Below are positions 1 through 6,753 of a stretch of 17,892 nucleotides of DNA, piece after piece. The stretch lies in contig UQWT01000046.1 in assembly GCA_900544815.1 (NCBI GenBank), forward strand, positions 1-17,892, written 5' to 3'. The DNA is from an uncultured Bacteroidales bacterium. Lineage in GTDB: Bacteria > Bacteroidota > Bacteroidia > Bacteroidales > UBA932. The notes beneath the pieces were generated by a model, which was not told the DNA's origin, ran no database searches, and saw only the letters and a list, made by a program, of their open reading frames with translations. Position 1 is the stretch's first letter; every line of letters begins with the position of its first letter. A program made the position numbers and the translations under genes.

Positions 1-115
1 TTGATTTTTCGCGTCTATACCAGGTTCCTTTGCTAACAGTACAAACTCCGTCTTTCAACTAAATTGCGGAAGAACCACTTTTTCTAGTTCAAGTCAGTAA
101 GATAGCGCGTGTAAA

Positions 116-151
116 TTCAAGCGTGTCATATATAAACAAGGCACGCTTGAA
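116..151. repeat. Inverted repeat / RNA hairpin
   Basis: TTCAAGCGTG at 116-125 is exactly complementary to CACGCTTGAA at 142-151. A further T-G wobble and C-G pair lengthen the stem inward to 12 pairs around a 12-nt AT-rich loop. No T-run follows on the plus strand, so it is not a canonical intrinsic terminator in that direction. It could end an upstream transcript, act as a leader structure, or be a protein-binding site. Confidence 0.55.
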
Positions 152-210
152 ATTAACGCATGATTCCAAGGAATAAGCGATGAAATGGTTGCAAAGATAC
201 ACTTTATTGC

Positions 211-227
211 AATAATTATTACTTTTG
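211..227 (+). promoter_or_regulatory. Candidate promoter with overlapping palindromic operator for the GTPase gene
   Basis: TACTTTTG at 220-227 fits the Bacteroidota -7 consensus TAnnTTTG. The perfect 10-bp palindrome AATAATTATT at 211-220 abuts and overlaps its first base, inside the -7/-33 spacer. A repressor bound there would block RNA polymerase. COG0523 metallochaperones are commonly controlled by Zur-type zinc repressors, so a metal-responsive operator is plausible. That assignment is inferred from the position and the gene family, not from a matched consensus. No good -33 TTTG is visible. A GGAG Shine-Dalgarno lies at 254-257, 7 nt before the ATG. Confidence 0.4.
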
Positions 228-264
228 CGACTATTGCTGAACGAGAAAGAAAAGGAGTTAAGAA

Positions 265-1566
265 ATGCAAAAAAAAGAGACACCTGTTTTGCTGCTTACA
301 GGATATTTGGGAAGCGGCAAAACAACATTGGTAAACCACATTTTGTCTAACGACAGAGGTATTAAATTCGCGGTTATTGTAAATGATATTGGAGAGGTTA
401 ACATAGATGCAGACCTTATTCAGAAAGGAGGAATTGTAGGAAAGAAAGATGACAGCCTTGTAGCCCTCCAGAACGGATGTATCTGCTGTACCCTCAAAAT
501 GGATTTAGTAGAACAGCTTACAGACATAATAAAATTAGGTAAGTTTGATTACATTGTCATTGAGGCCAGCGGTATATGCGAGCCTGAACCTATAGCAAGG
601 ACTATCTGTTCTATTCCTCAAATGCCGCCGCACTATACAAAAAACGGTATTCCAAAATTGGACGCAATAGTGACTGTGGTAGATGCTCTTAGAATGCAGA
701 GTGAATTTGCCTGTGGTGAGCAGCTGAAGAGGAAAAACATAGATGAGGATGATATAGAGAACTTGGTAATTCAACAATTGGAGTTCTGCAATATCGTTGT
801 AATCAACAAGGTGTCTGAGGTATCTAAAGAGGAGCTTGGCAGAATAAGGGAGATTGTAAAAAATCTTCAGCCGGGGGCAAAGATTATGGAATGTGACTGG
901 GCTAATATTCCGCTTCCTGCAATCCTTAACACAAAGATGTTTGACTACAATACAGTTTCCGCCTCTGCCGGATGGGTACGGGAGCTTGAAAGATCTGCTA
1001 CAGAGGAGGAGGAGCATGAGGCACTATCCGAGCATCATGAATACCATCATGTGCATAACGATGAGGTAAATGACCATCATGAGCACGAAGAGGACGAACA
1101 CGAGCATGGGCATCATCATGAACATGAAGAGGATGAGCACGAGCATCACCACCATCATCATCACGATGGCGAGGGGGAGGTTGAGGAGTACGGCATAGGC
1201 ACATTCGTTTACTACAGGCGCAAGCCGTTTGATATAAACAGATTTGACAGTTTCGTGGCCAAAAGATGGCCGGCAAGTGTAATCAGAGCCAAAGGTGTTG
1301 TTTATTTTAATGATAATCCCGACATGTCGTACCTGTTTGAACAGGCGGGGGTGCAGAAAACCTTGAAAGAGGCAGGACAGTGGTATGCCACTGCACCGGA
1401 GGATGAGCTGCTACAGATGGCAGCACAGGATCCAAGCATTGTAAAGGATTGGGATGACAAATACGGAGACAGAATGGTAAAGATAGTCTTTATTGGTCAG
1501 CACATGGACAAAGAAAAAATCACGGAATTATTGGATTTTTGTATTGATAACGATTTTGAATTATAA
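265..1566 (+). CDS. COG0523/CobW-family GTPase, putative zinc metallochaperone with His-rich loop
   Basis: This is a 433-aa G3E GTPase of the CobW/COG0523 group, cytosolic proteins that use GTP to deliver metal (often zinc) to client proteins. The Walker A motif GYLGSGKT lies at residues 13-20. The family metal motif GCICC is at 71-75 (C72, C74, C75), and a Walker B-like segment ending EASG follows. The guanine-recognition position reads N181-K-V-S, not the usual NKxD. Residues 251-300 form a loop with 23 histidines plus Glu/Asp, including seven consecutive His (294-300) and a duplicated 10-residue block. From about residue 310 a CobW C-terminal domain follows. The ATG at 265 is supported by GGAG at 254-257 and by its distance to the Walker A motif. 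It is longer than many relatives because of the His loop. Zinc is likely but not proven; nickel or cobalt are alternatives. Confidence 0.9.
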   Translation: MQKKETPVLLLTGYLGSGKTTLVNHILSNDRGIKFAVIVNDIGEVNIDADLIQKGGIVGKKDDSLVALQNGCICCTLKMDLVEQLTDIIKLGKFDYIVIEASGICEPEPIARTICSIPQMPPHYTKNGIPKLDAIVTVVDALRMQSEFACGEQLKRKNIDEDDIENLVIQQLEFCNIVVINKVSEVSKEELGRIREIVKNLQPGAKIMECDWANIPLPAILNTKMFDYNTVSASAGWVRELERSATEEEEHEALSEHHEYHHVHNDEVNDHHEHEEDEHEHGHHHEHEEDEHEHHHHHHHDGEGEVEEYGIGTFVYYRRKPFDINRFDSFVAKRWPASVIRAKGVVYFNDNPDMSYLFEQAGVQKTLKEAGQWYATAPEDELLQMAAQDPSIVKDWDDKYGDRMVKIVFIGQHMDKEKITELLDFCIDNDFEL

Positions 1567-1571
1567 AGAAG

Positions 1572-1604
1572 AAGCGGTCATTCTCTATCTGACCGCTTTT
1601 TTTT
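1572..1604. terminator. Intrinsic terminator, probably bidirectional
   Basis: A 9-bp perfect stem (AAGCGGTCA at 1572-1580, TGACCGCTT at 1590-1598) with a 9-nt loop is followed by eight T at 1597-1604, five bases after the GTPase stop codon. The T-run reaches into the stop codon of the convergent kinase gene (1603-1605), so the same hairpin lies just downstream of that gene too and can serve both transcripts. Confidence 0.85.
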
Positions 1605-3267
1605 ATATCTTATTTCCATTTATTACACTTCTCATAATTGATGTTGGTGGAACATCTTTATCTGACACCGGTGTAAAGTAGTTTAGAAATTTGAGCAATC
1701 TGTGTGCTTCACTATATTCCGGAACGCATTTGGGAACTGTGCGAAGTATCTGTTCGGCATGTGCTCTTAGTACGGCAAATTCCAACAGATAGGCCGAGTT
1801 GAAAATCACATCTGCATTCTCCTGATAAGGGTAGATCCATTTTACCTCCTCACGTCTTACATTCGGCCAATTCTTTATTGTTTCCAATGCCGTAAAGGCG
1901 CCTTTGTTTGCATCTCTTATTATTCTTCTCAACAACCTATTGTCGCTTGTAGGGATACAATTATGGTCATCCAAGGCAATACTTGTAACCGTGTTTATGA
2001 ATATTTTAAATTTATTTTTGTCGGGAATAAGATTGGTAAGATTTGGATTAAGGGCATGTATTCCCTCTATAAGCAGTACTGTTCCTGGGGTGAGTTCAAG
2101 TGTCTTGCCGTTGTATTCTCTTATTCCTGTAACAAAATTAAATTCGGGAACTTGCACGGTCTCCCCTTTTAGAAGTTTGAGAACATCTGCCTGTAGGGTG
2201 TCGTGATCAACAGTGTCAAAATTGTCAAAGTCGTAGGTACCGTCGGGAAGTTTAGGTGTGTCAACTCTGTTTACAAAATAATCATCTGTAGAGAAAGAGA
2301 TAGGATGTATTCCGCAAGCCATAAGCTGAATACTCAGCTTTTTGCAGAATGTGCTCTTTCCACTGCTGCTCGGGCCGGTTATAAGTACTATCTTCACCTC
2401 TCCACCGTCTCTGCTACGTCTGTCTATTTCCTCTGCTATCTGTACTATCTTTCTATCTTGCAGAGCCTCTGCAATCTGAATAAGGTCACTTGCCTTTCCC
2501 TCCTTGCAGGCCTGATTTACATCTCCTACATTCTCCAATCCCATAATGAAATTCCATCTGAGATTCTCGGAAAAGACCTCGAATGTCTTTGGCTGTTCCA
2601 AAAACGGAGCAAGTTCGTTTGGCTTGTGTCTGTTTGGAATCCTCAGCAGCATACCGCCTCTGTATGGCTCCAAATTCCACACATTAAGGTATCCTGTAGA
2701 TGGCAGAAGGGCATCATAGTAGTAATCTGCACTATCTTCCAAAGTGTAATATTTAACGTAAGCCTCGCCTGTAGATTCCAACAGCTTTACTTTGTCATTG
2801 TACCCAAGTCCTTTAAAAAGGTCTATTGCCTCACTGCTCCGGACCTCATATCTGTGAAAAGGAAGATCTTTAGATACAATCTCCTGCATACGTGTTCTAA
2901 TTCTGTCTATATCCTCTACAGATACTGCTGTTTTATCTGGTTTGGTAAGTGAACAGAAATATCCTTTTGATATTGGTCTGCGCATAACTATCCTGCACCC
3001 GGGAAAGATGTCCCTTGCAGATTTGCTTAAAAGAAAGCATAGCGAGCGCGAGTACACACGCCTGCCACTGTAGGATGTATAATCTAAAAATTCTACATCT
3101 CTATTCTTGTAAGCTCTGTATTTTAAACCTTCCGAAACATTGTTGACCTTTGCGGAGAGAATCTGATACTGTTTTGGGAAATCAAATTCATCTACCATAT
3201 CCAAAAGCGGAGTCCCCTCTTCAAAGTATTTAAACGTTCCTGTGTTCTTGCAAAAGATTTTTACCAT
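1603..3267 (-). CDS. TGS-domain nucleoside kinase (uridine kinase/PRK family)
   Basis: This 554-aa cytosolic protein has an N-terminal TGS-like ubiquitin-fold domain (about residues 1-60), then a region resembling the ThrRS/AlaRS second additional domain (about 60-200). A P-loop kinase of the uridine kinase/phosphoribulokinase type follows, from about 285. The Walker A motif is GPSSSGKST at 298-306. Downstream, STDDYF, the DFDNFDTVD segment and LLIEGIHALN are typical of uridine kinases, which phosphorylate uridine/cytidine for pyrimidine salvage. This three-part fusion of about 550 aa is standard in Bacteroidales, so the length is normal. The true substrate of the fused form is less certain than the fold. 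The ATG is at 3265-3267, with a candidate promoter immediately upstream. It is divergent from the toxin-like operon and convergent with the GTPase gene. Confidence 0.85.
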   Translation of the reverse strand: MVKIFCKNTGTFKYFEEGTPLLDMVDEFDFPKQYQILSAKVNNVSEGLKYRAYKNRDVEFLDYTSYSGRRVYSRSLCFLLSKSARDIFPGCRIVMRRPISKGYFCSLTKPDKTAVSVEDIDRIRTRMQEIVSKDLPFHRYEVRSSEAIDLFKGLGYNDKVKLLESTGEAYVKYYTLEDSADYYYDALLPSTGYLNVWNLEPYRGGMLLRIPNRHKPNELAPFLEQPKTFEVFSENLRWNFIMGLENVGDVNQACKEGKASDLIQIAEALQDRKIVQIAEEIDRRSRDGGEVKIVLITGPSSSGKSTFCKKLSIQLMACGIHPISFSTDDYFVNRVDTPKLPDGTYDFDNFDTVDHDTLQADVLKLLKGETVQVPEFNFVTGIREYNGKTLELTPGTVLLIEGIHALNPNLTNLIPDKNKFKIFINTVTSIALDDHNCIPTSDNRLLRRIIRDANKGAFTALETIKNWPNVRREEVKWIYPYQENADVIFNSAYLLEFAVLRAHAEQILRTVPKCVPEYSEAHRLLKFLNYFTPVSDKDVPPTSIMRSVINGNKI

Positions 3268-3288
3268 AATTTAAGTGTATGTTCTGCG

Positions 3289-3319
3289 CAAATTTACTAC
3301 AAGTCGTTTATATTTTAAA
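3289..3319 (-). promoter_or_regulatory. Candidate promoter for the nucleoside kinase gene
   Basis: On the minus strand TAAATTTG (3296 down to 3289) fits the TAnnTTTG -7 box. It is preceded by TTTA (3319 to 3316, 3 of 4 against TTTG) at the -33 position with the normal 19-bp spacer. This predicts a short leader of roughly 15 nt before the ATG at 3267. Confidence 0.45.
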
Positions 3320-3337
3320 TATAAATTCATACATTTG
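3307..3337 (+). promoter_or_regulatory. Candidate promoter for the pore-former-like lipoprotein operon
   Basis: TACATTTG at 3330-3337 fits the TAnnTTTG -7 box, and TTTA at 3307-3310 sits 19 bp upstream at the -33 position. It overlaps the divergent kinase promoter, whose -33 element (3316-3319) lies inside this spacer. The two promoters may therefore compete or be co-regulated. The predicted leader is about 55 nt. Confidence 0.45.
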
Positions 3338-3399
3338 TGACATAAGACTGCAAAAGAGAATAATTTCAATAATAAACCACTATAAATACACAGTTGCCT

Positions 3400-5040
3400 A
3401 TGAAAAAAAAATTTGCGTCTATATTTAGCACAACACTGTTTGCGCTTGTCTTGCTTGTCTTGGGATGTAATAAATTTGATAGCGAAGGAACTATAAATGG
3501 AGATTATATAGAGAATAGTTCAATAGAACAGGAGAGCAAAATCAATTATCCTGTCTATATCTCGCAGAGTATAGACAGCGAAATTGCATCTGCCATAGCA
3601 AAACGTACTAAAAACAGTGTTAATTCCACAAATTTAGCCAAAGTTGCATTTATTACAGATGATGAACTTACGGAGGAATTGGCAGAAAACTTTTGCGACT
3701 CTAACAAAGTTTTGGTGCTTTTGAACCCGTCTGACGAACATATCAGACAGTTTGCACCTGAAAATACAAAAAACACCAATGTACTTTTTATTGCATATAA
3801 TGCAGATGGTGAGCATTGCATGATACCAATGCCGGTAGGGAACATTACCTATTCCGAATCAATGAATGGGTTGGTAAACTGGATAAATGATGTTATCCAC
3901 AACGATCTGCTTGGGGTAGACCCTCAATCAATATTTGAAAAATGTTTTGTAACTCACAGCTACAACTATGAGCTAAAGGATAAAGAGATTACTCATGTTC
4001 TCTTCTCAAAAGTGGATAAATTGTCGGGAAGCGGAGTGGTAGAATTAGGGCTTATCATCTACCCTCTTCACGGCTTTGGAGGAAACGGAACCAACGGAAT
4101 GGACTACTACATTGTTGAGTCTACCGTATCTGTTGTCTCCGACAAGATGTACAGCGGTAACTTTGAAAAAAAGCATGGTGGCGTTCGTGCAAGAATATGT
4201 GGCTTCTACTGGAAAAAATTACATTCTGATATCAGTATAGTAGATGCAAGCGGATCCTCTGTTGGACAGTTTATACAGACTCCGTCTCCGGAAACGATAG
4301 TTGGTTCAACTACCTATAATTCAGACTGGAGTTTTTCGTTCGGCGGTGCAATTACAGGTGGAACAGATCCCTCTGCAACATTAAGCGGTGGCGTATCCCA
4401 CTCATCATCAACATCTCGGACAGTGAATGACTGCGACATTATAAGCAATCATACCGGTTCTACGGTTTCGTACGATTATATTGTAAATAATTTACCATCA
4501 TACAACTTGGGTATCAAAATAAACCCGCCGCAGGCAATTTCTGTTAAGACAGCTACCTTCTACAGCACATGGATATGGGCCGTTCCAACGGCAGACAACG
4601 ACAATAGCAAGAGCTACTACGCAAAGCTGCGACTATCCAATTTTGTATATGGCGCTTCGTACATGTATTCATCAATGGCGGATTATCACGATTTGGAGTT
4701 TGCAATTCCGGATTATGAGGTGAAATTACCTGTTGGAAAGCCAAGCAGGTATTCTACAGGTAATTTTATGTTAATAAATACAGAGAATAATTCGCACATA
4801 TCCAATATACGTCTTAAGAGTGTAACACACCCGGAATATCCGGAGATTCTTATAAGGGATCAATTCGCATTCGGAGGTTCTTTTACCAAATATGTTCCAA
4901 CGGGCGAGTATACGCTTGAGTGTGATATTATGAAGAGTGGTGAGAGCAAATTTACAACTTACAAGTATGCCAAAAACTTTAAGGTACTCGCCGGAGGTAC
5001 CGTAAAATTGGCTTCGGGATACGGTTTTGAGAAAAAATAA
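3400..5040 (+). CDS. Leukocidin/hemolysin-like lipoprotein, first of a tandem pair
   Basis: This is a 546-aa predicted lipoprotein. It has a basic N-terminus (MKKK), a hydrophobic segment and a lipobox ending LGC with Cys23. Residues about 50-168 look like a compact alpha/beta domain. Residues about 175-450 resemble the beta-rich leukocidin/hemolysin pore-forming family. A segment HGGVRARICGFYWKKL lies at about 259-274. A Gly/Ser/Thr-rich stretch at 302-345 has alternating hydrophobic residues (W310, F312, F314, then L328 and V332), as expected of a membrane-inserting beta-hairpin stem. Residues about 456-546 form a separate beta-like C-terminal domain. I prefer the ATG at 3400 to the in-frame TTG at 3394, because MKKK is a normal signal-peptide start. 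No strong Shine-Dalgarno is present. The family call rests on pattern recognition and not on an alignment; the lipoprotein call is firm. Confidence 0.6.
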   Translation: MKKKFASIFSTTLFALVLLVLGCNKFDSEGTINGDYIENSSIEQESKINYPVYISQSIDSEIASAIAKRTKNSVNSTNLAKVAFITDDELTEELAENFCDSNKVLVLLNPSDEHIRQFAPENTKNTNVLFIAYNADGEHCMIPMPVGNITYSESMNGLVNWINDVIHNDLLGVDPQSIFEKCFVTHSYNYELKDKEITHVLFSKVDKLSGSGVVELGLIIYPLHGFGGNGTNGMDYYIVESTVSVVSDKMYSGNFEKKHGGVRARICGFYWKKLHSDISIVDASGSSVGQFIQTPSPETIVGSTTYNSDWSFSFGGAITGGTDPSATLSGGVSHSSSTSRTVNDCDIISNHTGSTVSYDYIVNNLPSYNLGIKINPPQAISVKTATFYSTWIWAVPTADNDNSKSYYAKLRLSNFVYGASYMYSSMADYHDLEFAIPDYEVKLPVGKPSRYSTGNFMLINTENNSHISNIRLKSVTHPEYPEILIRDQFAFGGSFTKYVPTGEYTLECDIMKSGESKFTTYKYAKNFKVLAGGTVKLASGYGFEKK

Positions 5041-5055
5041 TTGGAGACAACTGTT

Positions 5056-6687
5056 ATGAGAAGATACATACATATACTTATGATTTCTATTGCTTTGGCT
5101 GCTGTTACTTTAATCGTTTCATGCAATAAAAACAGCGGAGTAGAGAGCAATAATGAATTGGAGATAATTGAAACAAAACCCTCAAGTGAGGCTAACACAA
5201 CAGATTATTCGTTCGGTATTCTATCGCCATCGCTTAACGGTGAATTTGCTGCCGAAGTGGCAAAAAGGTTCAAAGGTGGCCCTGCAGATTTGCAGAGTGC
5301 CGATATTCTGTTTATAGGTCAGGAGGATCTCAATTCAGACAGGACTTGGGAGGCGTATGAAAGTGGAAAGACAATTGCCGTAGCCTCACCGCAGATTGAG
5401 CTGTTGAACGGAGCCTTTAAGGAAAAGAATATTCCTCTTCTTCCCGACAAAACATCCTGTTCACCGCTATCAATTGTCGCTTTCAACAAGACCGGAGACA
5501 TCTTTACTGCAGATAAGGCACAGTTATCTGATAATTATAGTGTTGCAATAAACAGTCTTGCCAAGTGGACAACATACGTACGGCCATATAGTTTGGGTGA
5601 AGTTGTGGACAGCCGGTCTCTGCTTCAGGCTACACATATCTATAACTGCTGGAATGTAAAACTTACAAATGAACTTGTCCTAAAATCGGACAAATTTGAG
5701 CACAGAATGTCCGGGGATGCTCTATTCGAGCAGTTCTATTCAGTTATTCCGCTACATTCTTTTGATAATAGCAAAGGGGACTTCTATCTTATAGATGCAA
5801 CCTTCTCAGTTGCGTCAAAGGATATGTACCAAGGTATCAAATACGTTAAGTTCAATAAAAGGAACAATTATTATGTTGCAGCTTTTTTCCTTAAAGGATT
5901 TACAGTAAAAGTTGAATTGGTGGATAAAGACGGTAAACCTGTAGCAACAAAGTTCTACAATGTGCCGCAACCAGTTACCATGTCCGGCAGCACTACATAT
6001 TCGTCGGGAATAACATGGTCTGCAGATGCCACATTGAGTGGAGGCAAAAGCGGAGGTAATCTAACTCTATCCGGTGGTGTTACCTATAACTCATCAAAAA
6101 GCCGTACAATTAACGATGTTATGATAGCAAGTGCCGCACAAAGCGGAATAGTTGATTATACGGTTGATATAAAGAATCTGCCAACCAAACCTGTTGATCC
6201 ACCTTTAATAGCAAGAAATACTTTGGATTTTCACTGCGGATGGGTATGGTATGTTGATAGTGCCAAAGATAACGATGATGATACATATTATAGGATAAAG
6301 GTTACTGTTAACAAACTTAACTATGCCTCAAAAGGTGGAGCCGAATATGACGGGATGAAAAACGAGCATCTGTTTAACAAAGAGTTTCAGTTTAATCTGC
6401 CGCAACCAAACAGGATTCCGGGTGGTTTTGTAAAATTATACAACAGCATACCTAATTCGTACATGACGAATATCAGCTTTATTGATGCAAAGGATGACAG
6501 CAAAATCTACAAGGATGAGTCCGGGAGTGTATATACACAAGGGGAATTTTATGAGGTATGTTTACCGGAAGGTGAATATAACCTTGAATTCTACATTGGA
6601 GATACAAAACACACCTCATCTGCCATTGGAACATTTAGTGTTGTGAGAGCTGAGACACTTACACTGCAGAGCGGAGTTTATAAATAA
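5056..6687 (+). CDS. Leukocidin/hemolysin-like lipoprotein, second of a tandem pair
   Basis: This 543-aa lipoprotein is a diverged paralogue of the preceding gene with the same domain order. The signal peptide ends at IVSC with Cys23. An alpha/beta region spans about 51-175, a beta-rich core about 180-450, and a C-terminal beta domain about 457-543. The Gly/Ser/Thr-rich hairpin candidate is at 310-355, with alternating I319, W321, A323 and then L336, L338, V342, Y344. The LSGGV and SRT(I/V)ND segments match between the two proteins, so conservation is highest around this presumed stem. The ATG at 5056 lies 15 nt after the upstream stop, with GGAG at 5043-5046, so the two genes are almost certainly co-transcribed. 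The in-frame TTG at 5041 is less likely as a start. A terminator follows directly. Equal size and tandem order suggest a two-component assembly, by analogy with S/F leukocidins. That is inference. Confidence 0.6.
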   Translation: MRRYIHILMISIALAAVTLIVSCNKNSGVESNNELEIIETKPSSEANTTDYSFGILSPSLNGEFAAEVAKRFKGGPADLQSADILFIGQEDLNSDRTWEAYESGKTIAVASPQIELLNGAFKEKNIPLLPDKTSCSPLSIVAFNKTGDIFTADKAQLSDNYSVAINSLAKWTTYVRPYSLGEVVDSRSLLQATHIYNCWNVKLTNELVLKSDKFEHRMSGDALFEQFYSVIPLHSFDNSKGDFYLIDATFSVASKDMYQGIKYVKFNKRNNYYVAAFFLKGFTVKVELVDKDGKPVATKFYNVPQPVTMSGSTTYSSGITWSADATLSGGKSGGNLTLSGGVTYNSSKSRTINDVMIASAAQSGIVDYTVDIKNLPTKPVDPPLIARNTLDFHCGWVWYVDSAKDNDDDTYYRIKVTVNKLNYASKGGAEYDGMKNEHLFNKEFQFNLPQPNRIPGGFVKLYNSIPNSYMTNISFIDAKDDSKIYKDESGSVYTQGEFYEVCLPEGEYNLEFYIGDTKHTSSAIGTFSVVRAETLTLQSGVYK

Positions 6688-6728
6688 ACAACAAAGGGAG
6701 TCTTAGACGGCTCCCTTTATTGTTTTCA
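6687..6728. terminator. Intrinsic terminator after the lipoprotein pair
   Basis: AAAGGGAG at 6693-6700 pairs perfectly with CTCCCTTT at 6711-6718 around a 10-nt loop. After one mismatch the stem extends with AT-rich pairs. A T-rich run follows from 6720. It begins at the stop codon of the second lipoprotein gene and lies before the convergent trpS stop (6754), so it may serve both directions. Confidence 0.8.
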
Positions 6729-6753
6729 TGAATATTTTTTAAAAAATTATCTT

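Larger units (their letters stand above)
1..264. other. Non-coding left edge / leader region
   Basis: I recognise no gene here. On the plus strand, a frame entering from the left edge stays open until a TAA at 60-62 and another until a TAA at 34-36. Either could be the tail of an upstream gene, but too little is visible to tell. The rest holds a strong inverted repeat (116-151), an imperfect palindrome (157-179), and a candidate promoter/operator for the GTPase gene that starts at 265. The small minus-strand open frames that cover this area have no recognisable protein features. Confidence 0.6.

Noticed and set aside
94..339. Minus-strand open frames over the left intergenic region
   Set aside because: They run into the start of the GTPase gene from the opposite strand, cover the promoter and hairpins, and show no protein features.
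535..1017. 160-aa minus-strand open frame
   Set aside because: It is antisense to the GTPase core, where conserved motifs are read in the plus frame. No signal peptide or domain is present.
1078..1146. Possible CRISPR-like or tandem DNA repeat
   Set aside because: There are only two degenerate copies, in frame inside a coding region. They are explained by duplication of a His/acid peptide block.
998..1276. 92-aa minus-strand frame rich in His, Arg and Pro
   Set aside because: Its odd composition is the mirror image of the His codon repeats in the GTPase loop, not evidence for a basic peptide gene.
2203..2952. 249-aa open frame on the plus strand
   Set aside because: It lies wholly antisense to the well-supported nucleoside kinase gene, has no recognisable domain, and has a low-complexity Tyr/Ser/Leu/Cys-rich composition typical of a shadow frame.
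3394..3399. TTG start two codons upstream of the first lipoprotein ATG
   Set aside because: The ATG at 3400 begins a standard MKKK signal peptide, and no ribosome site favours the TTG. The same reasoning applies to the TTG at 5041.
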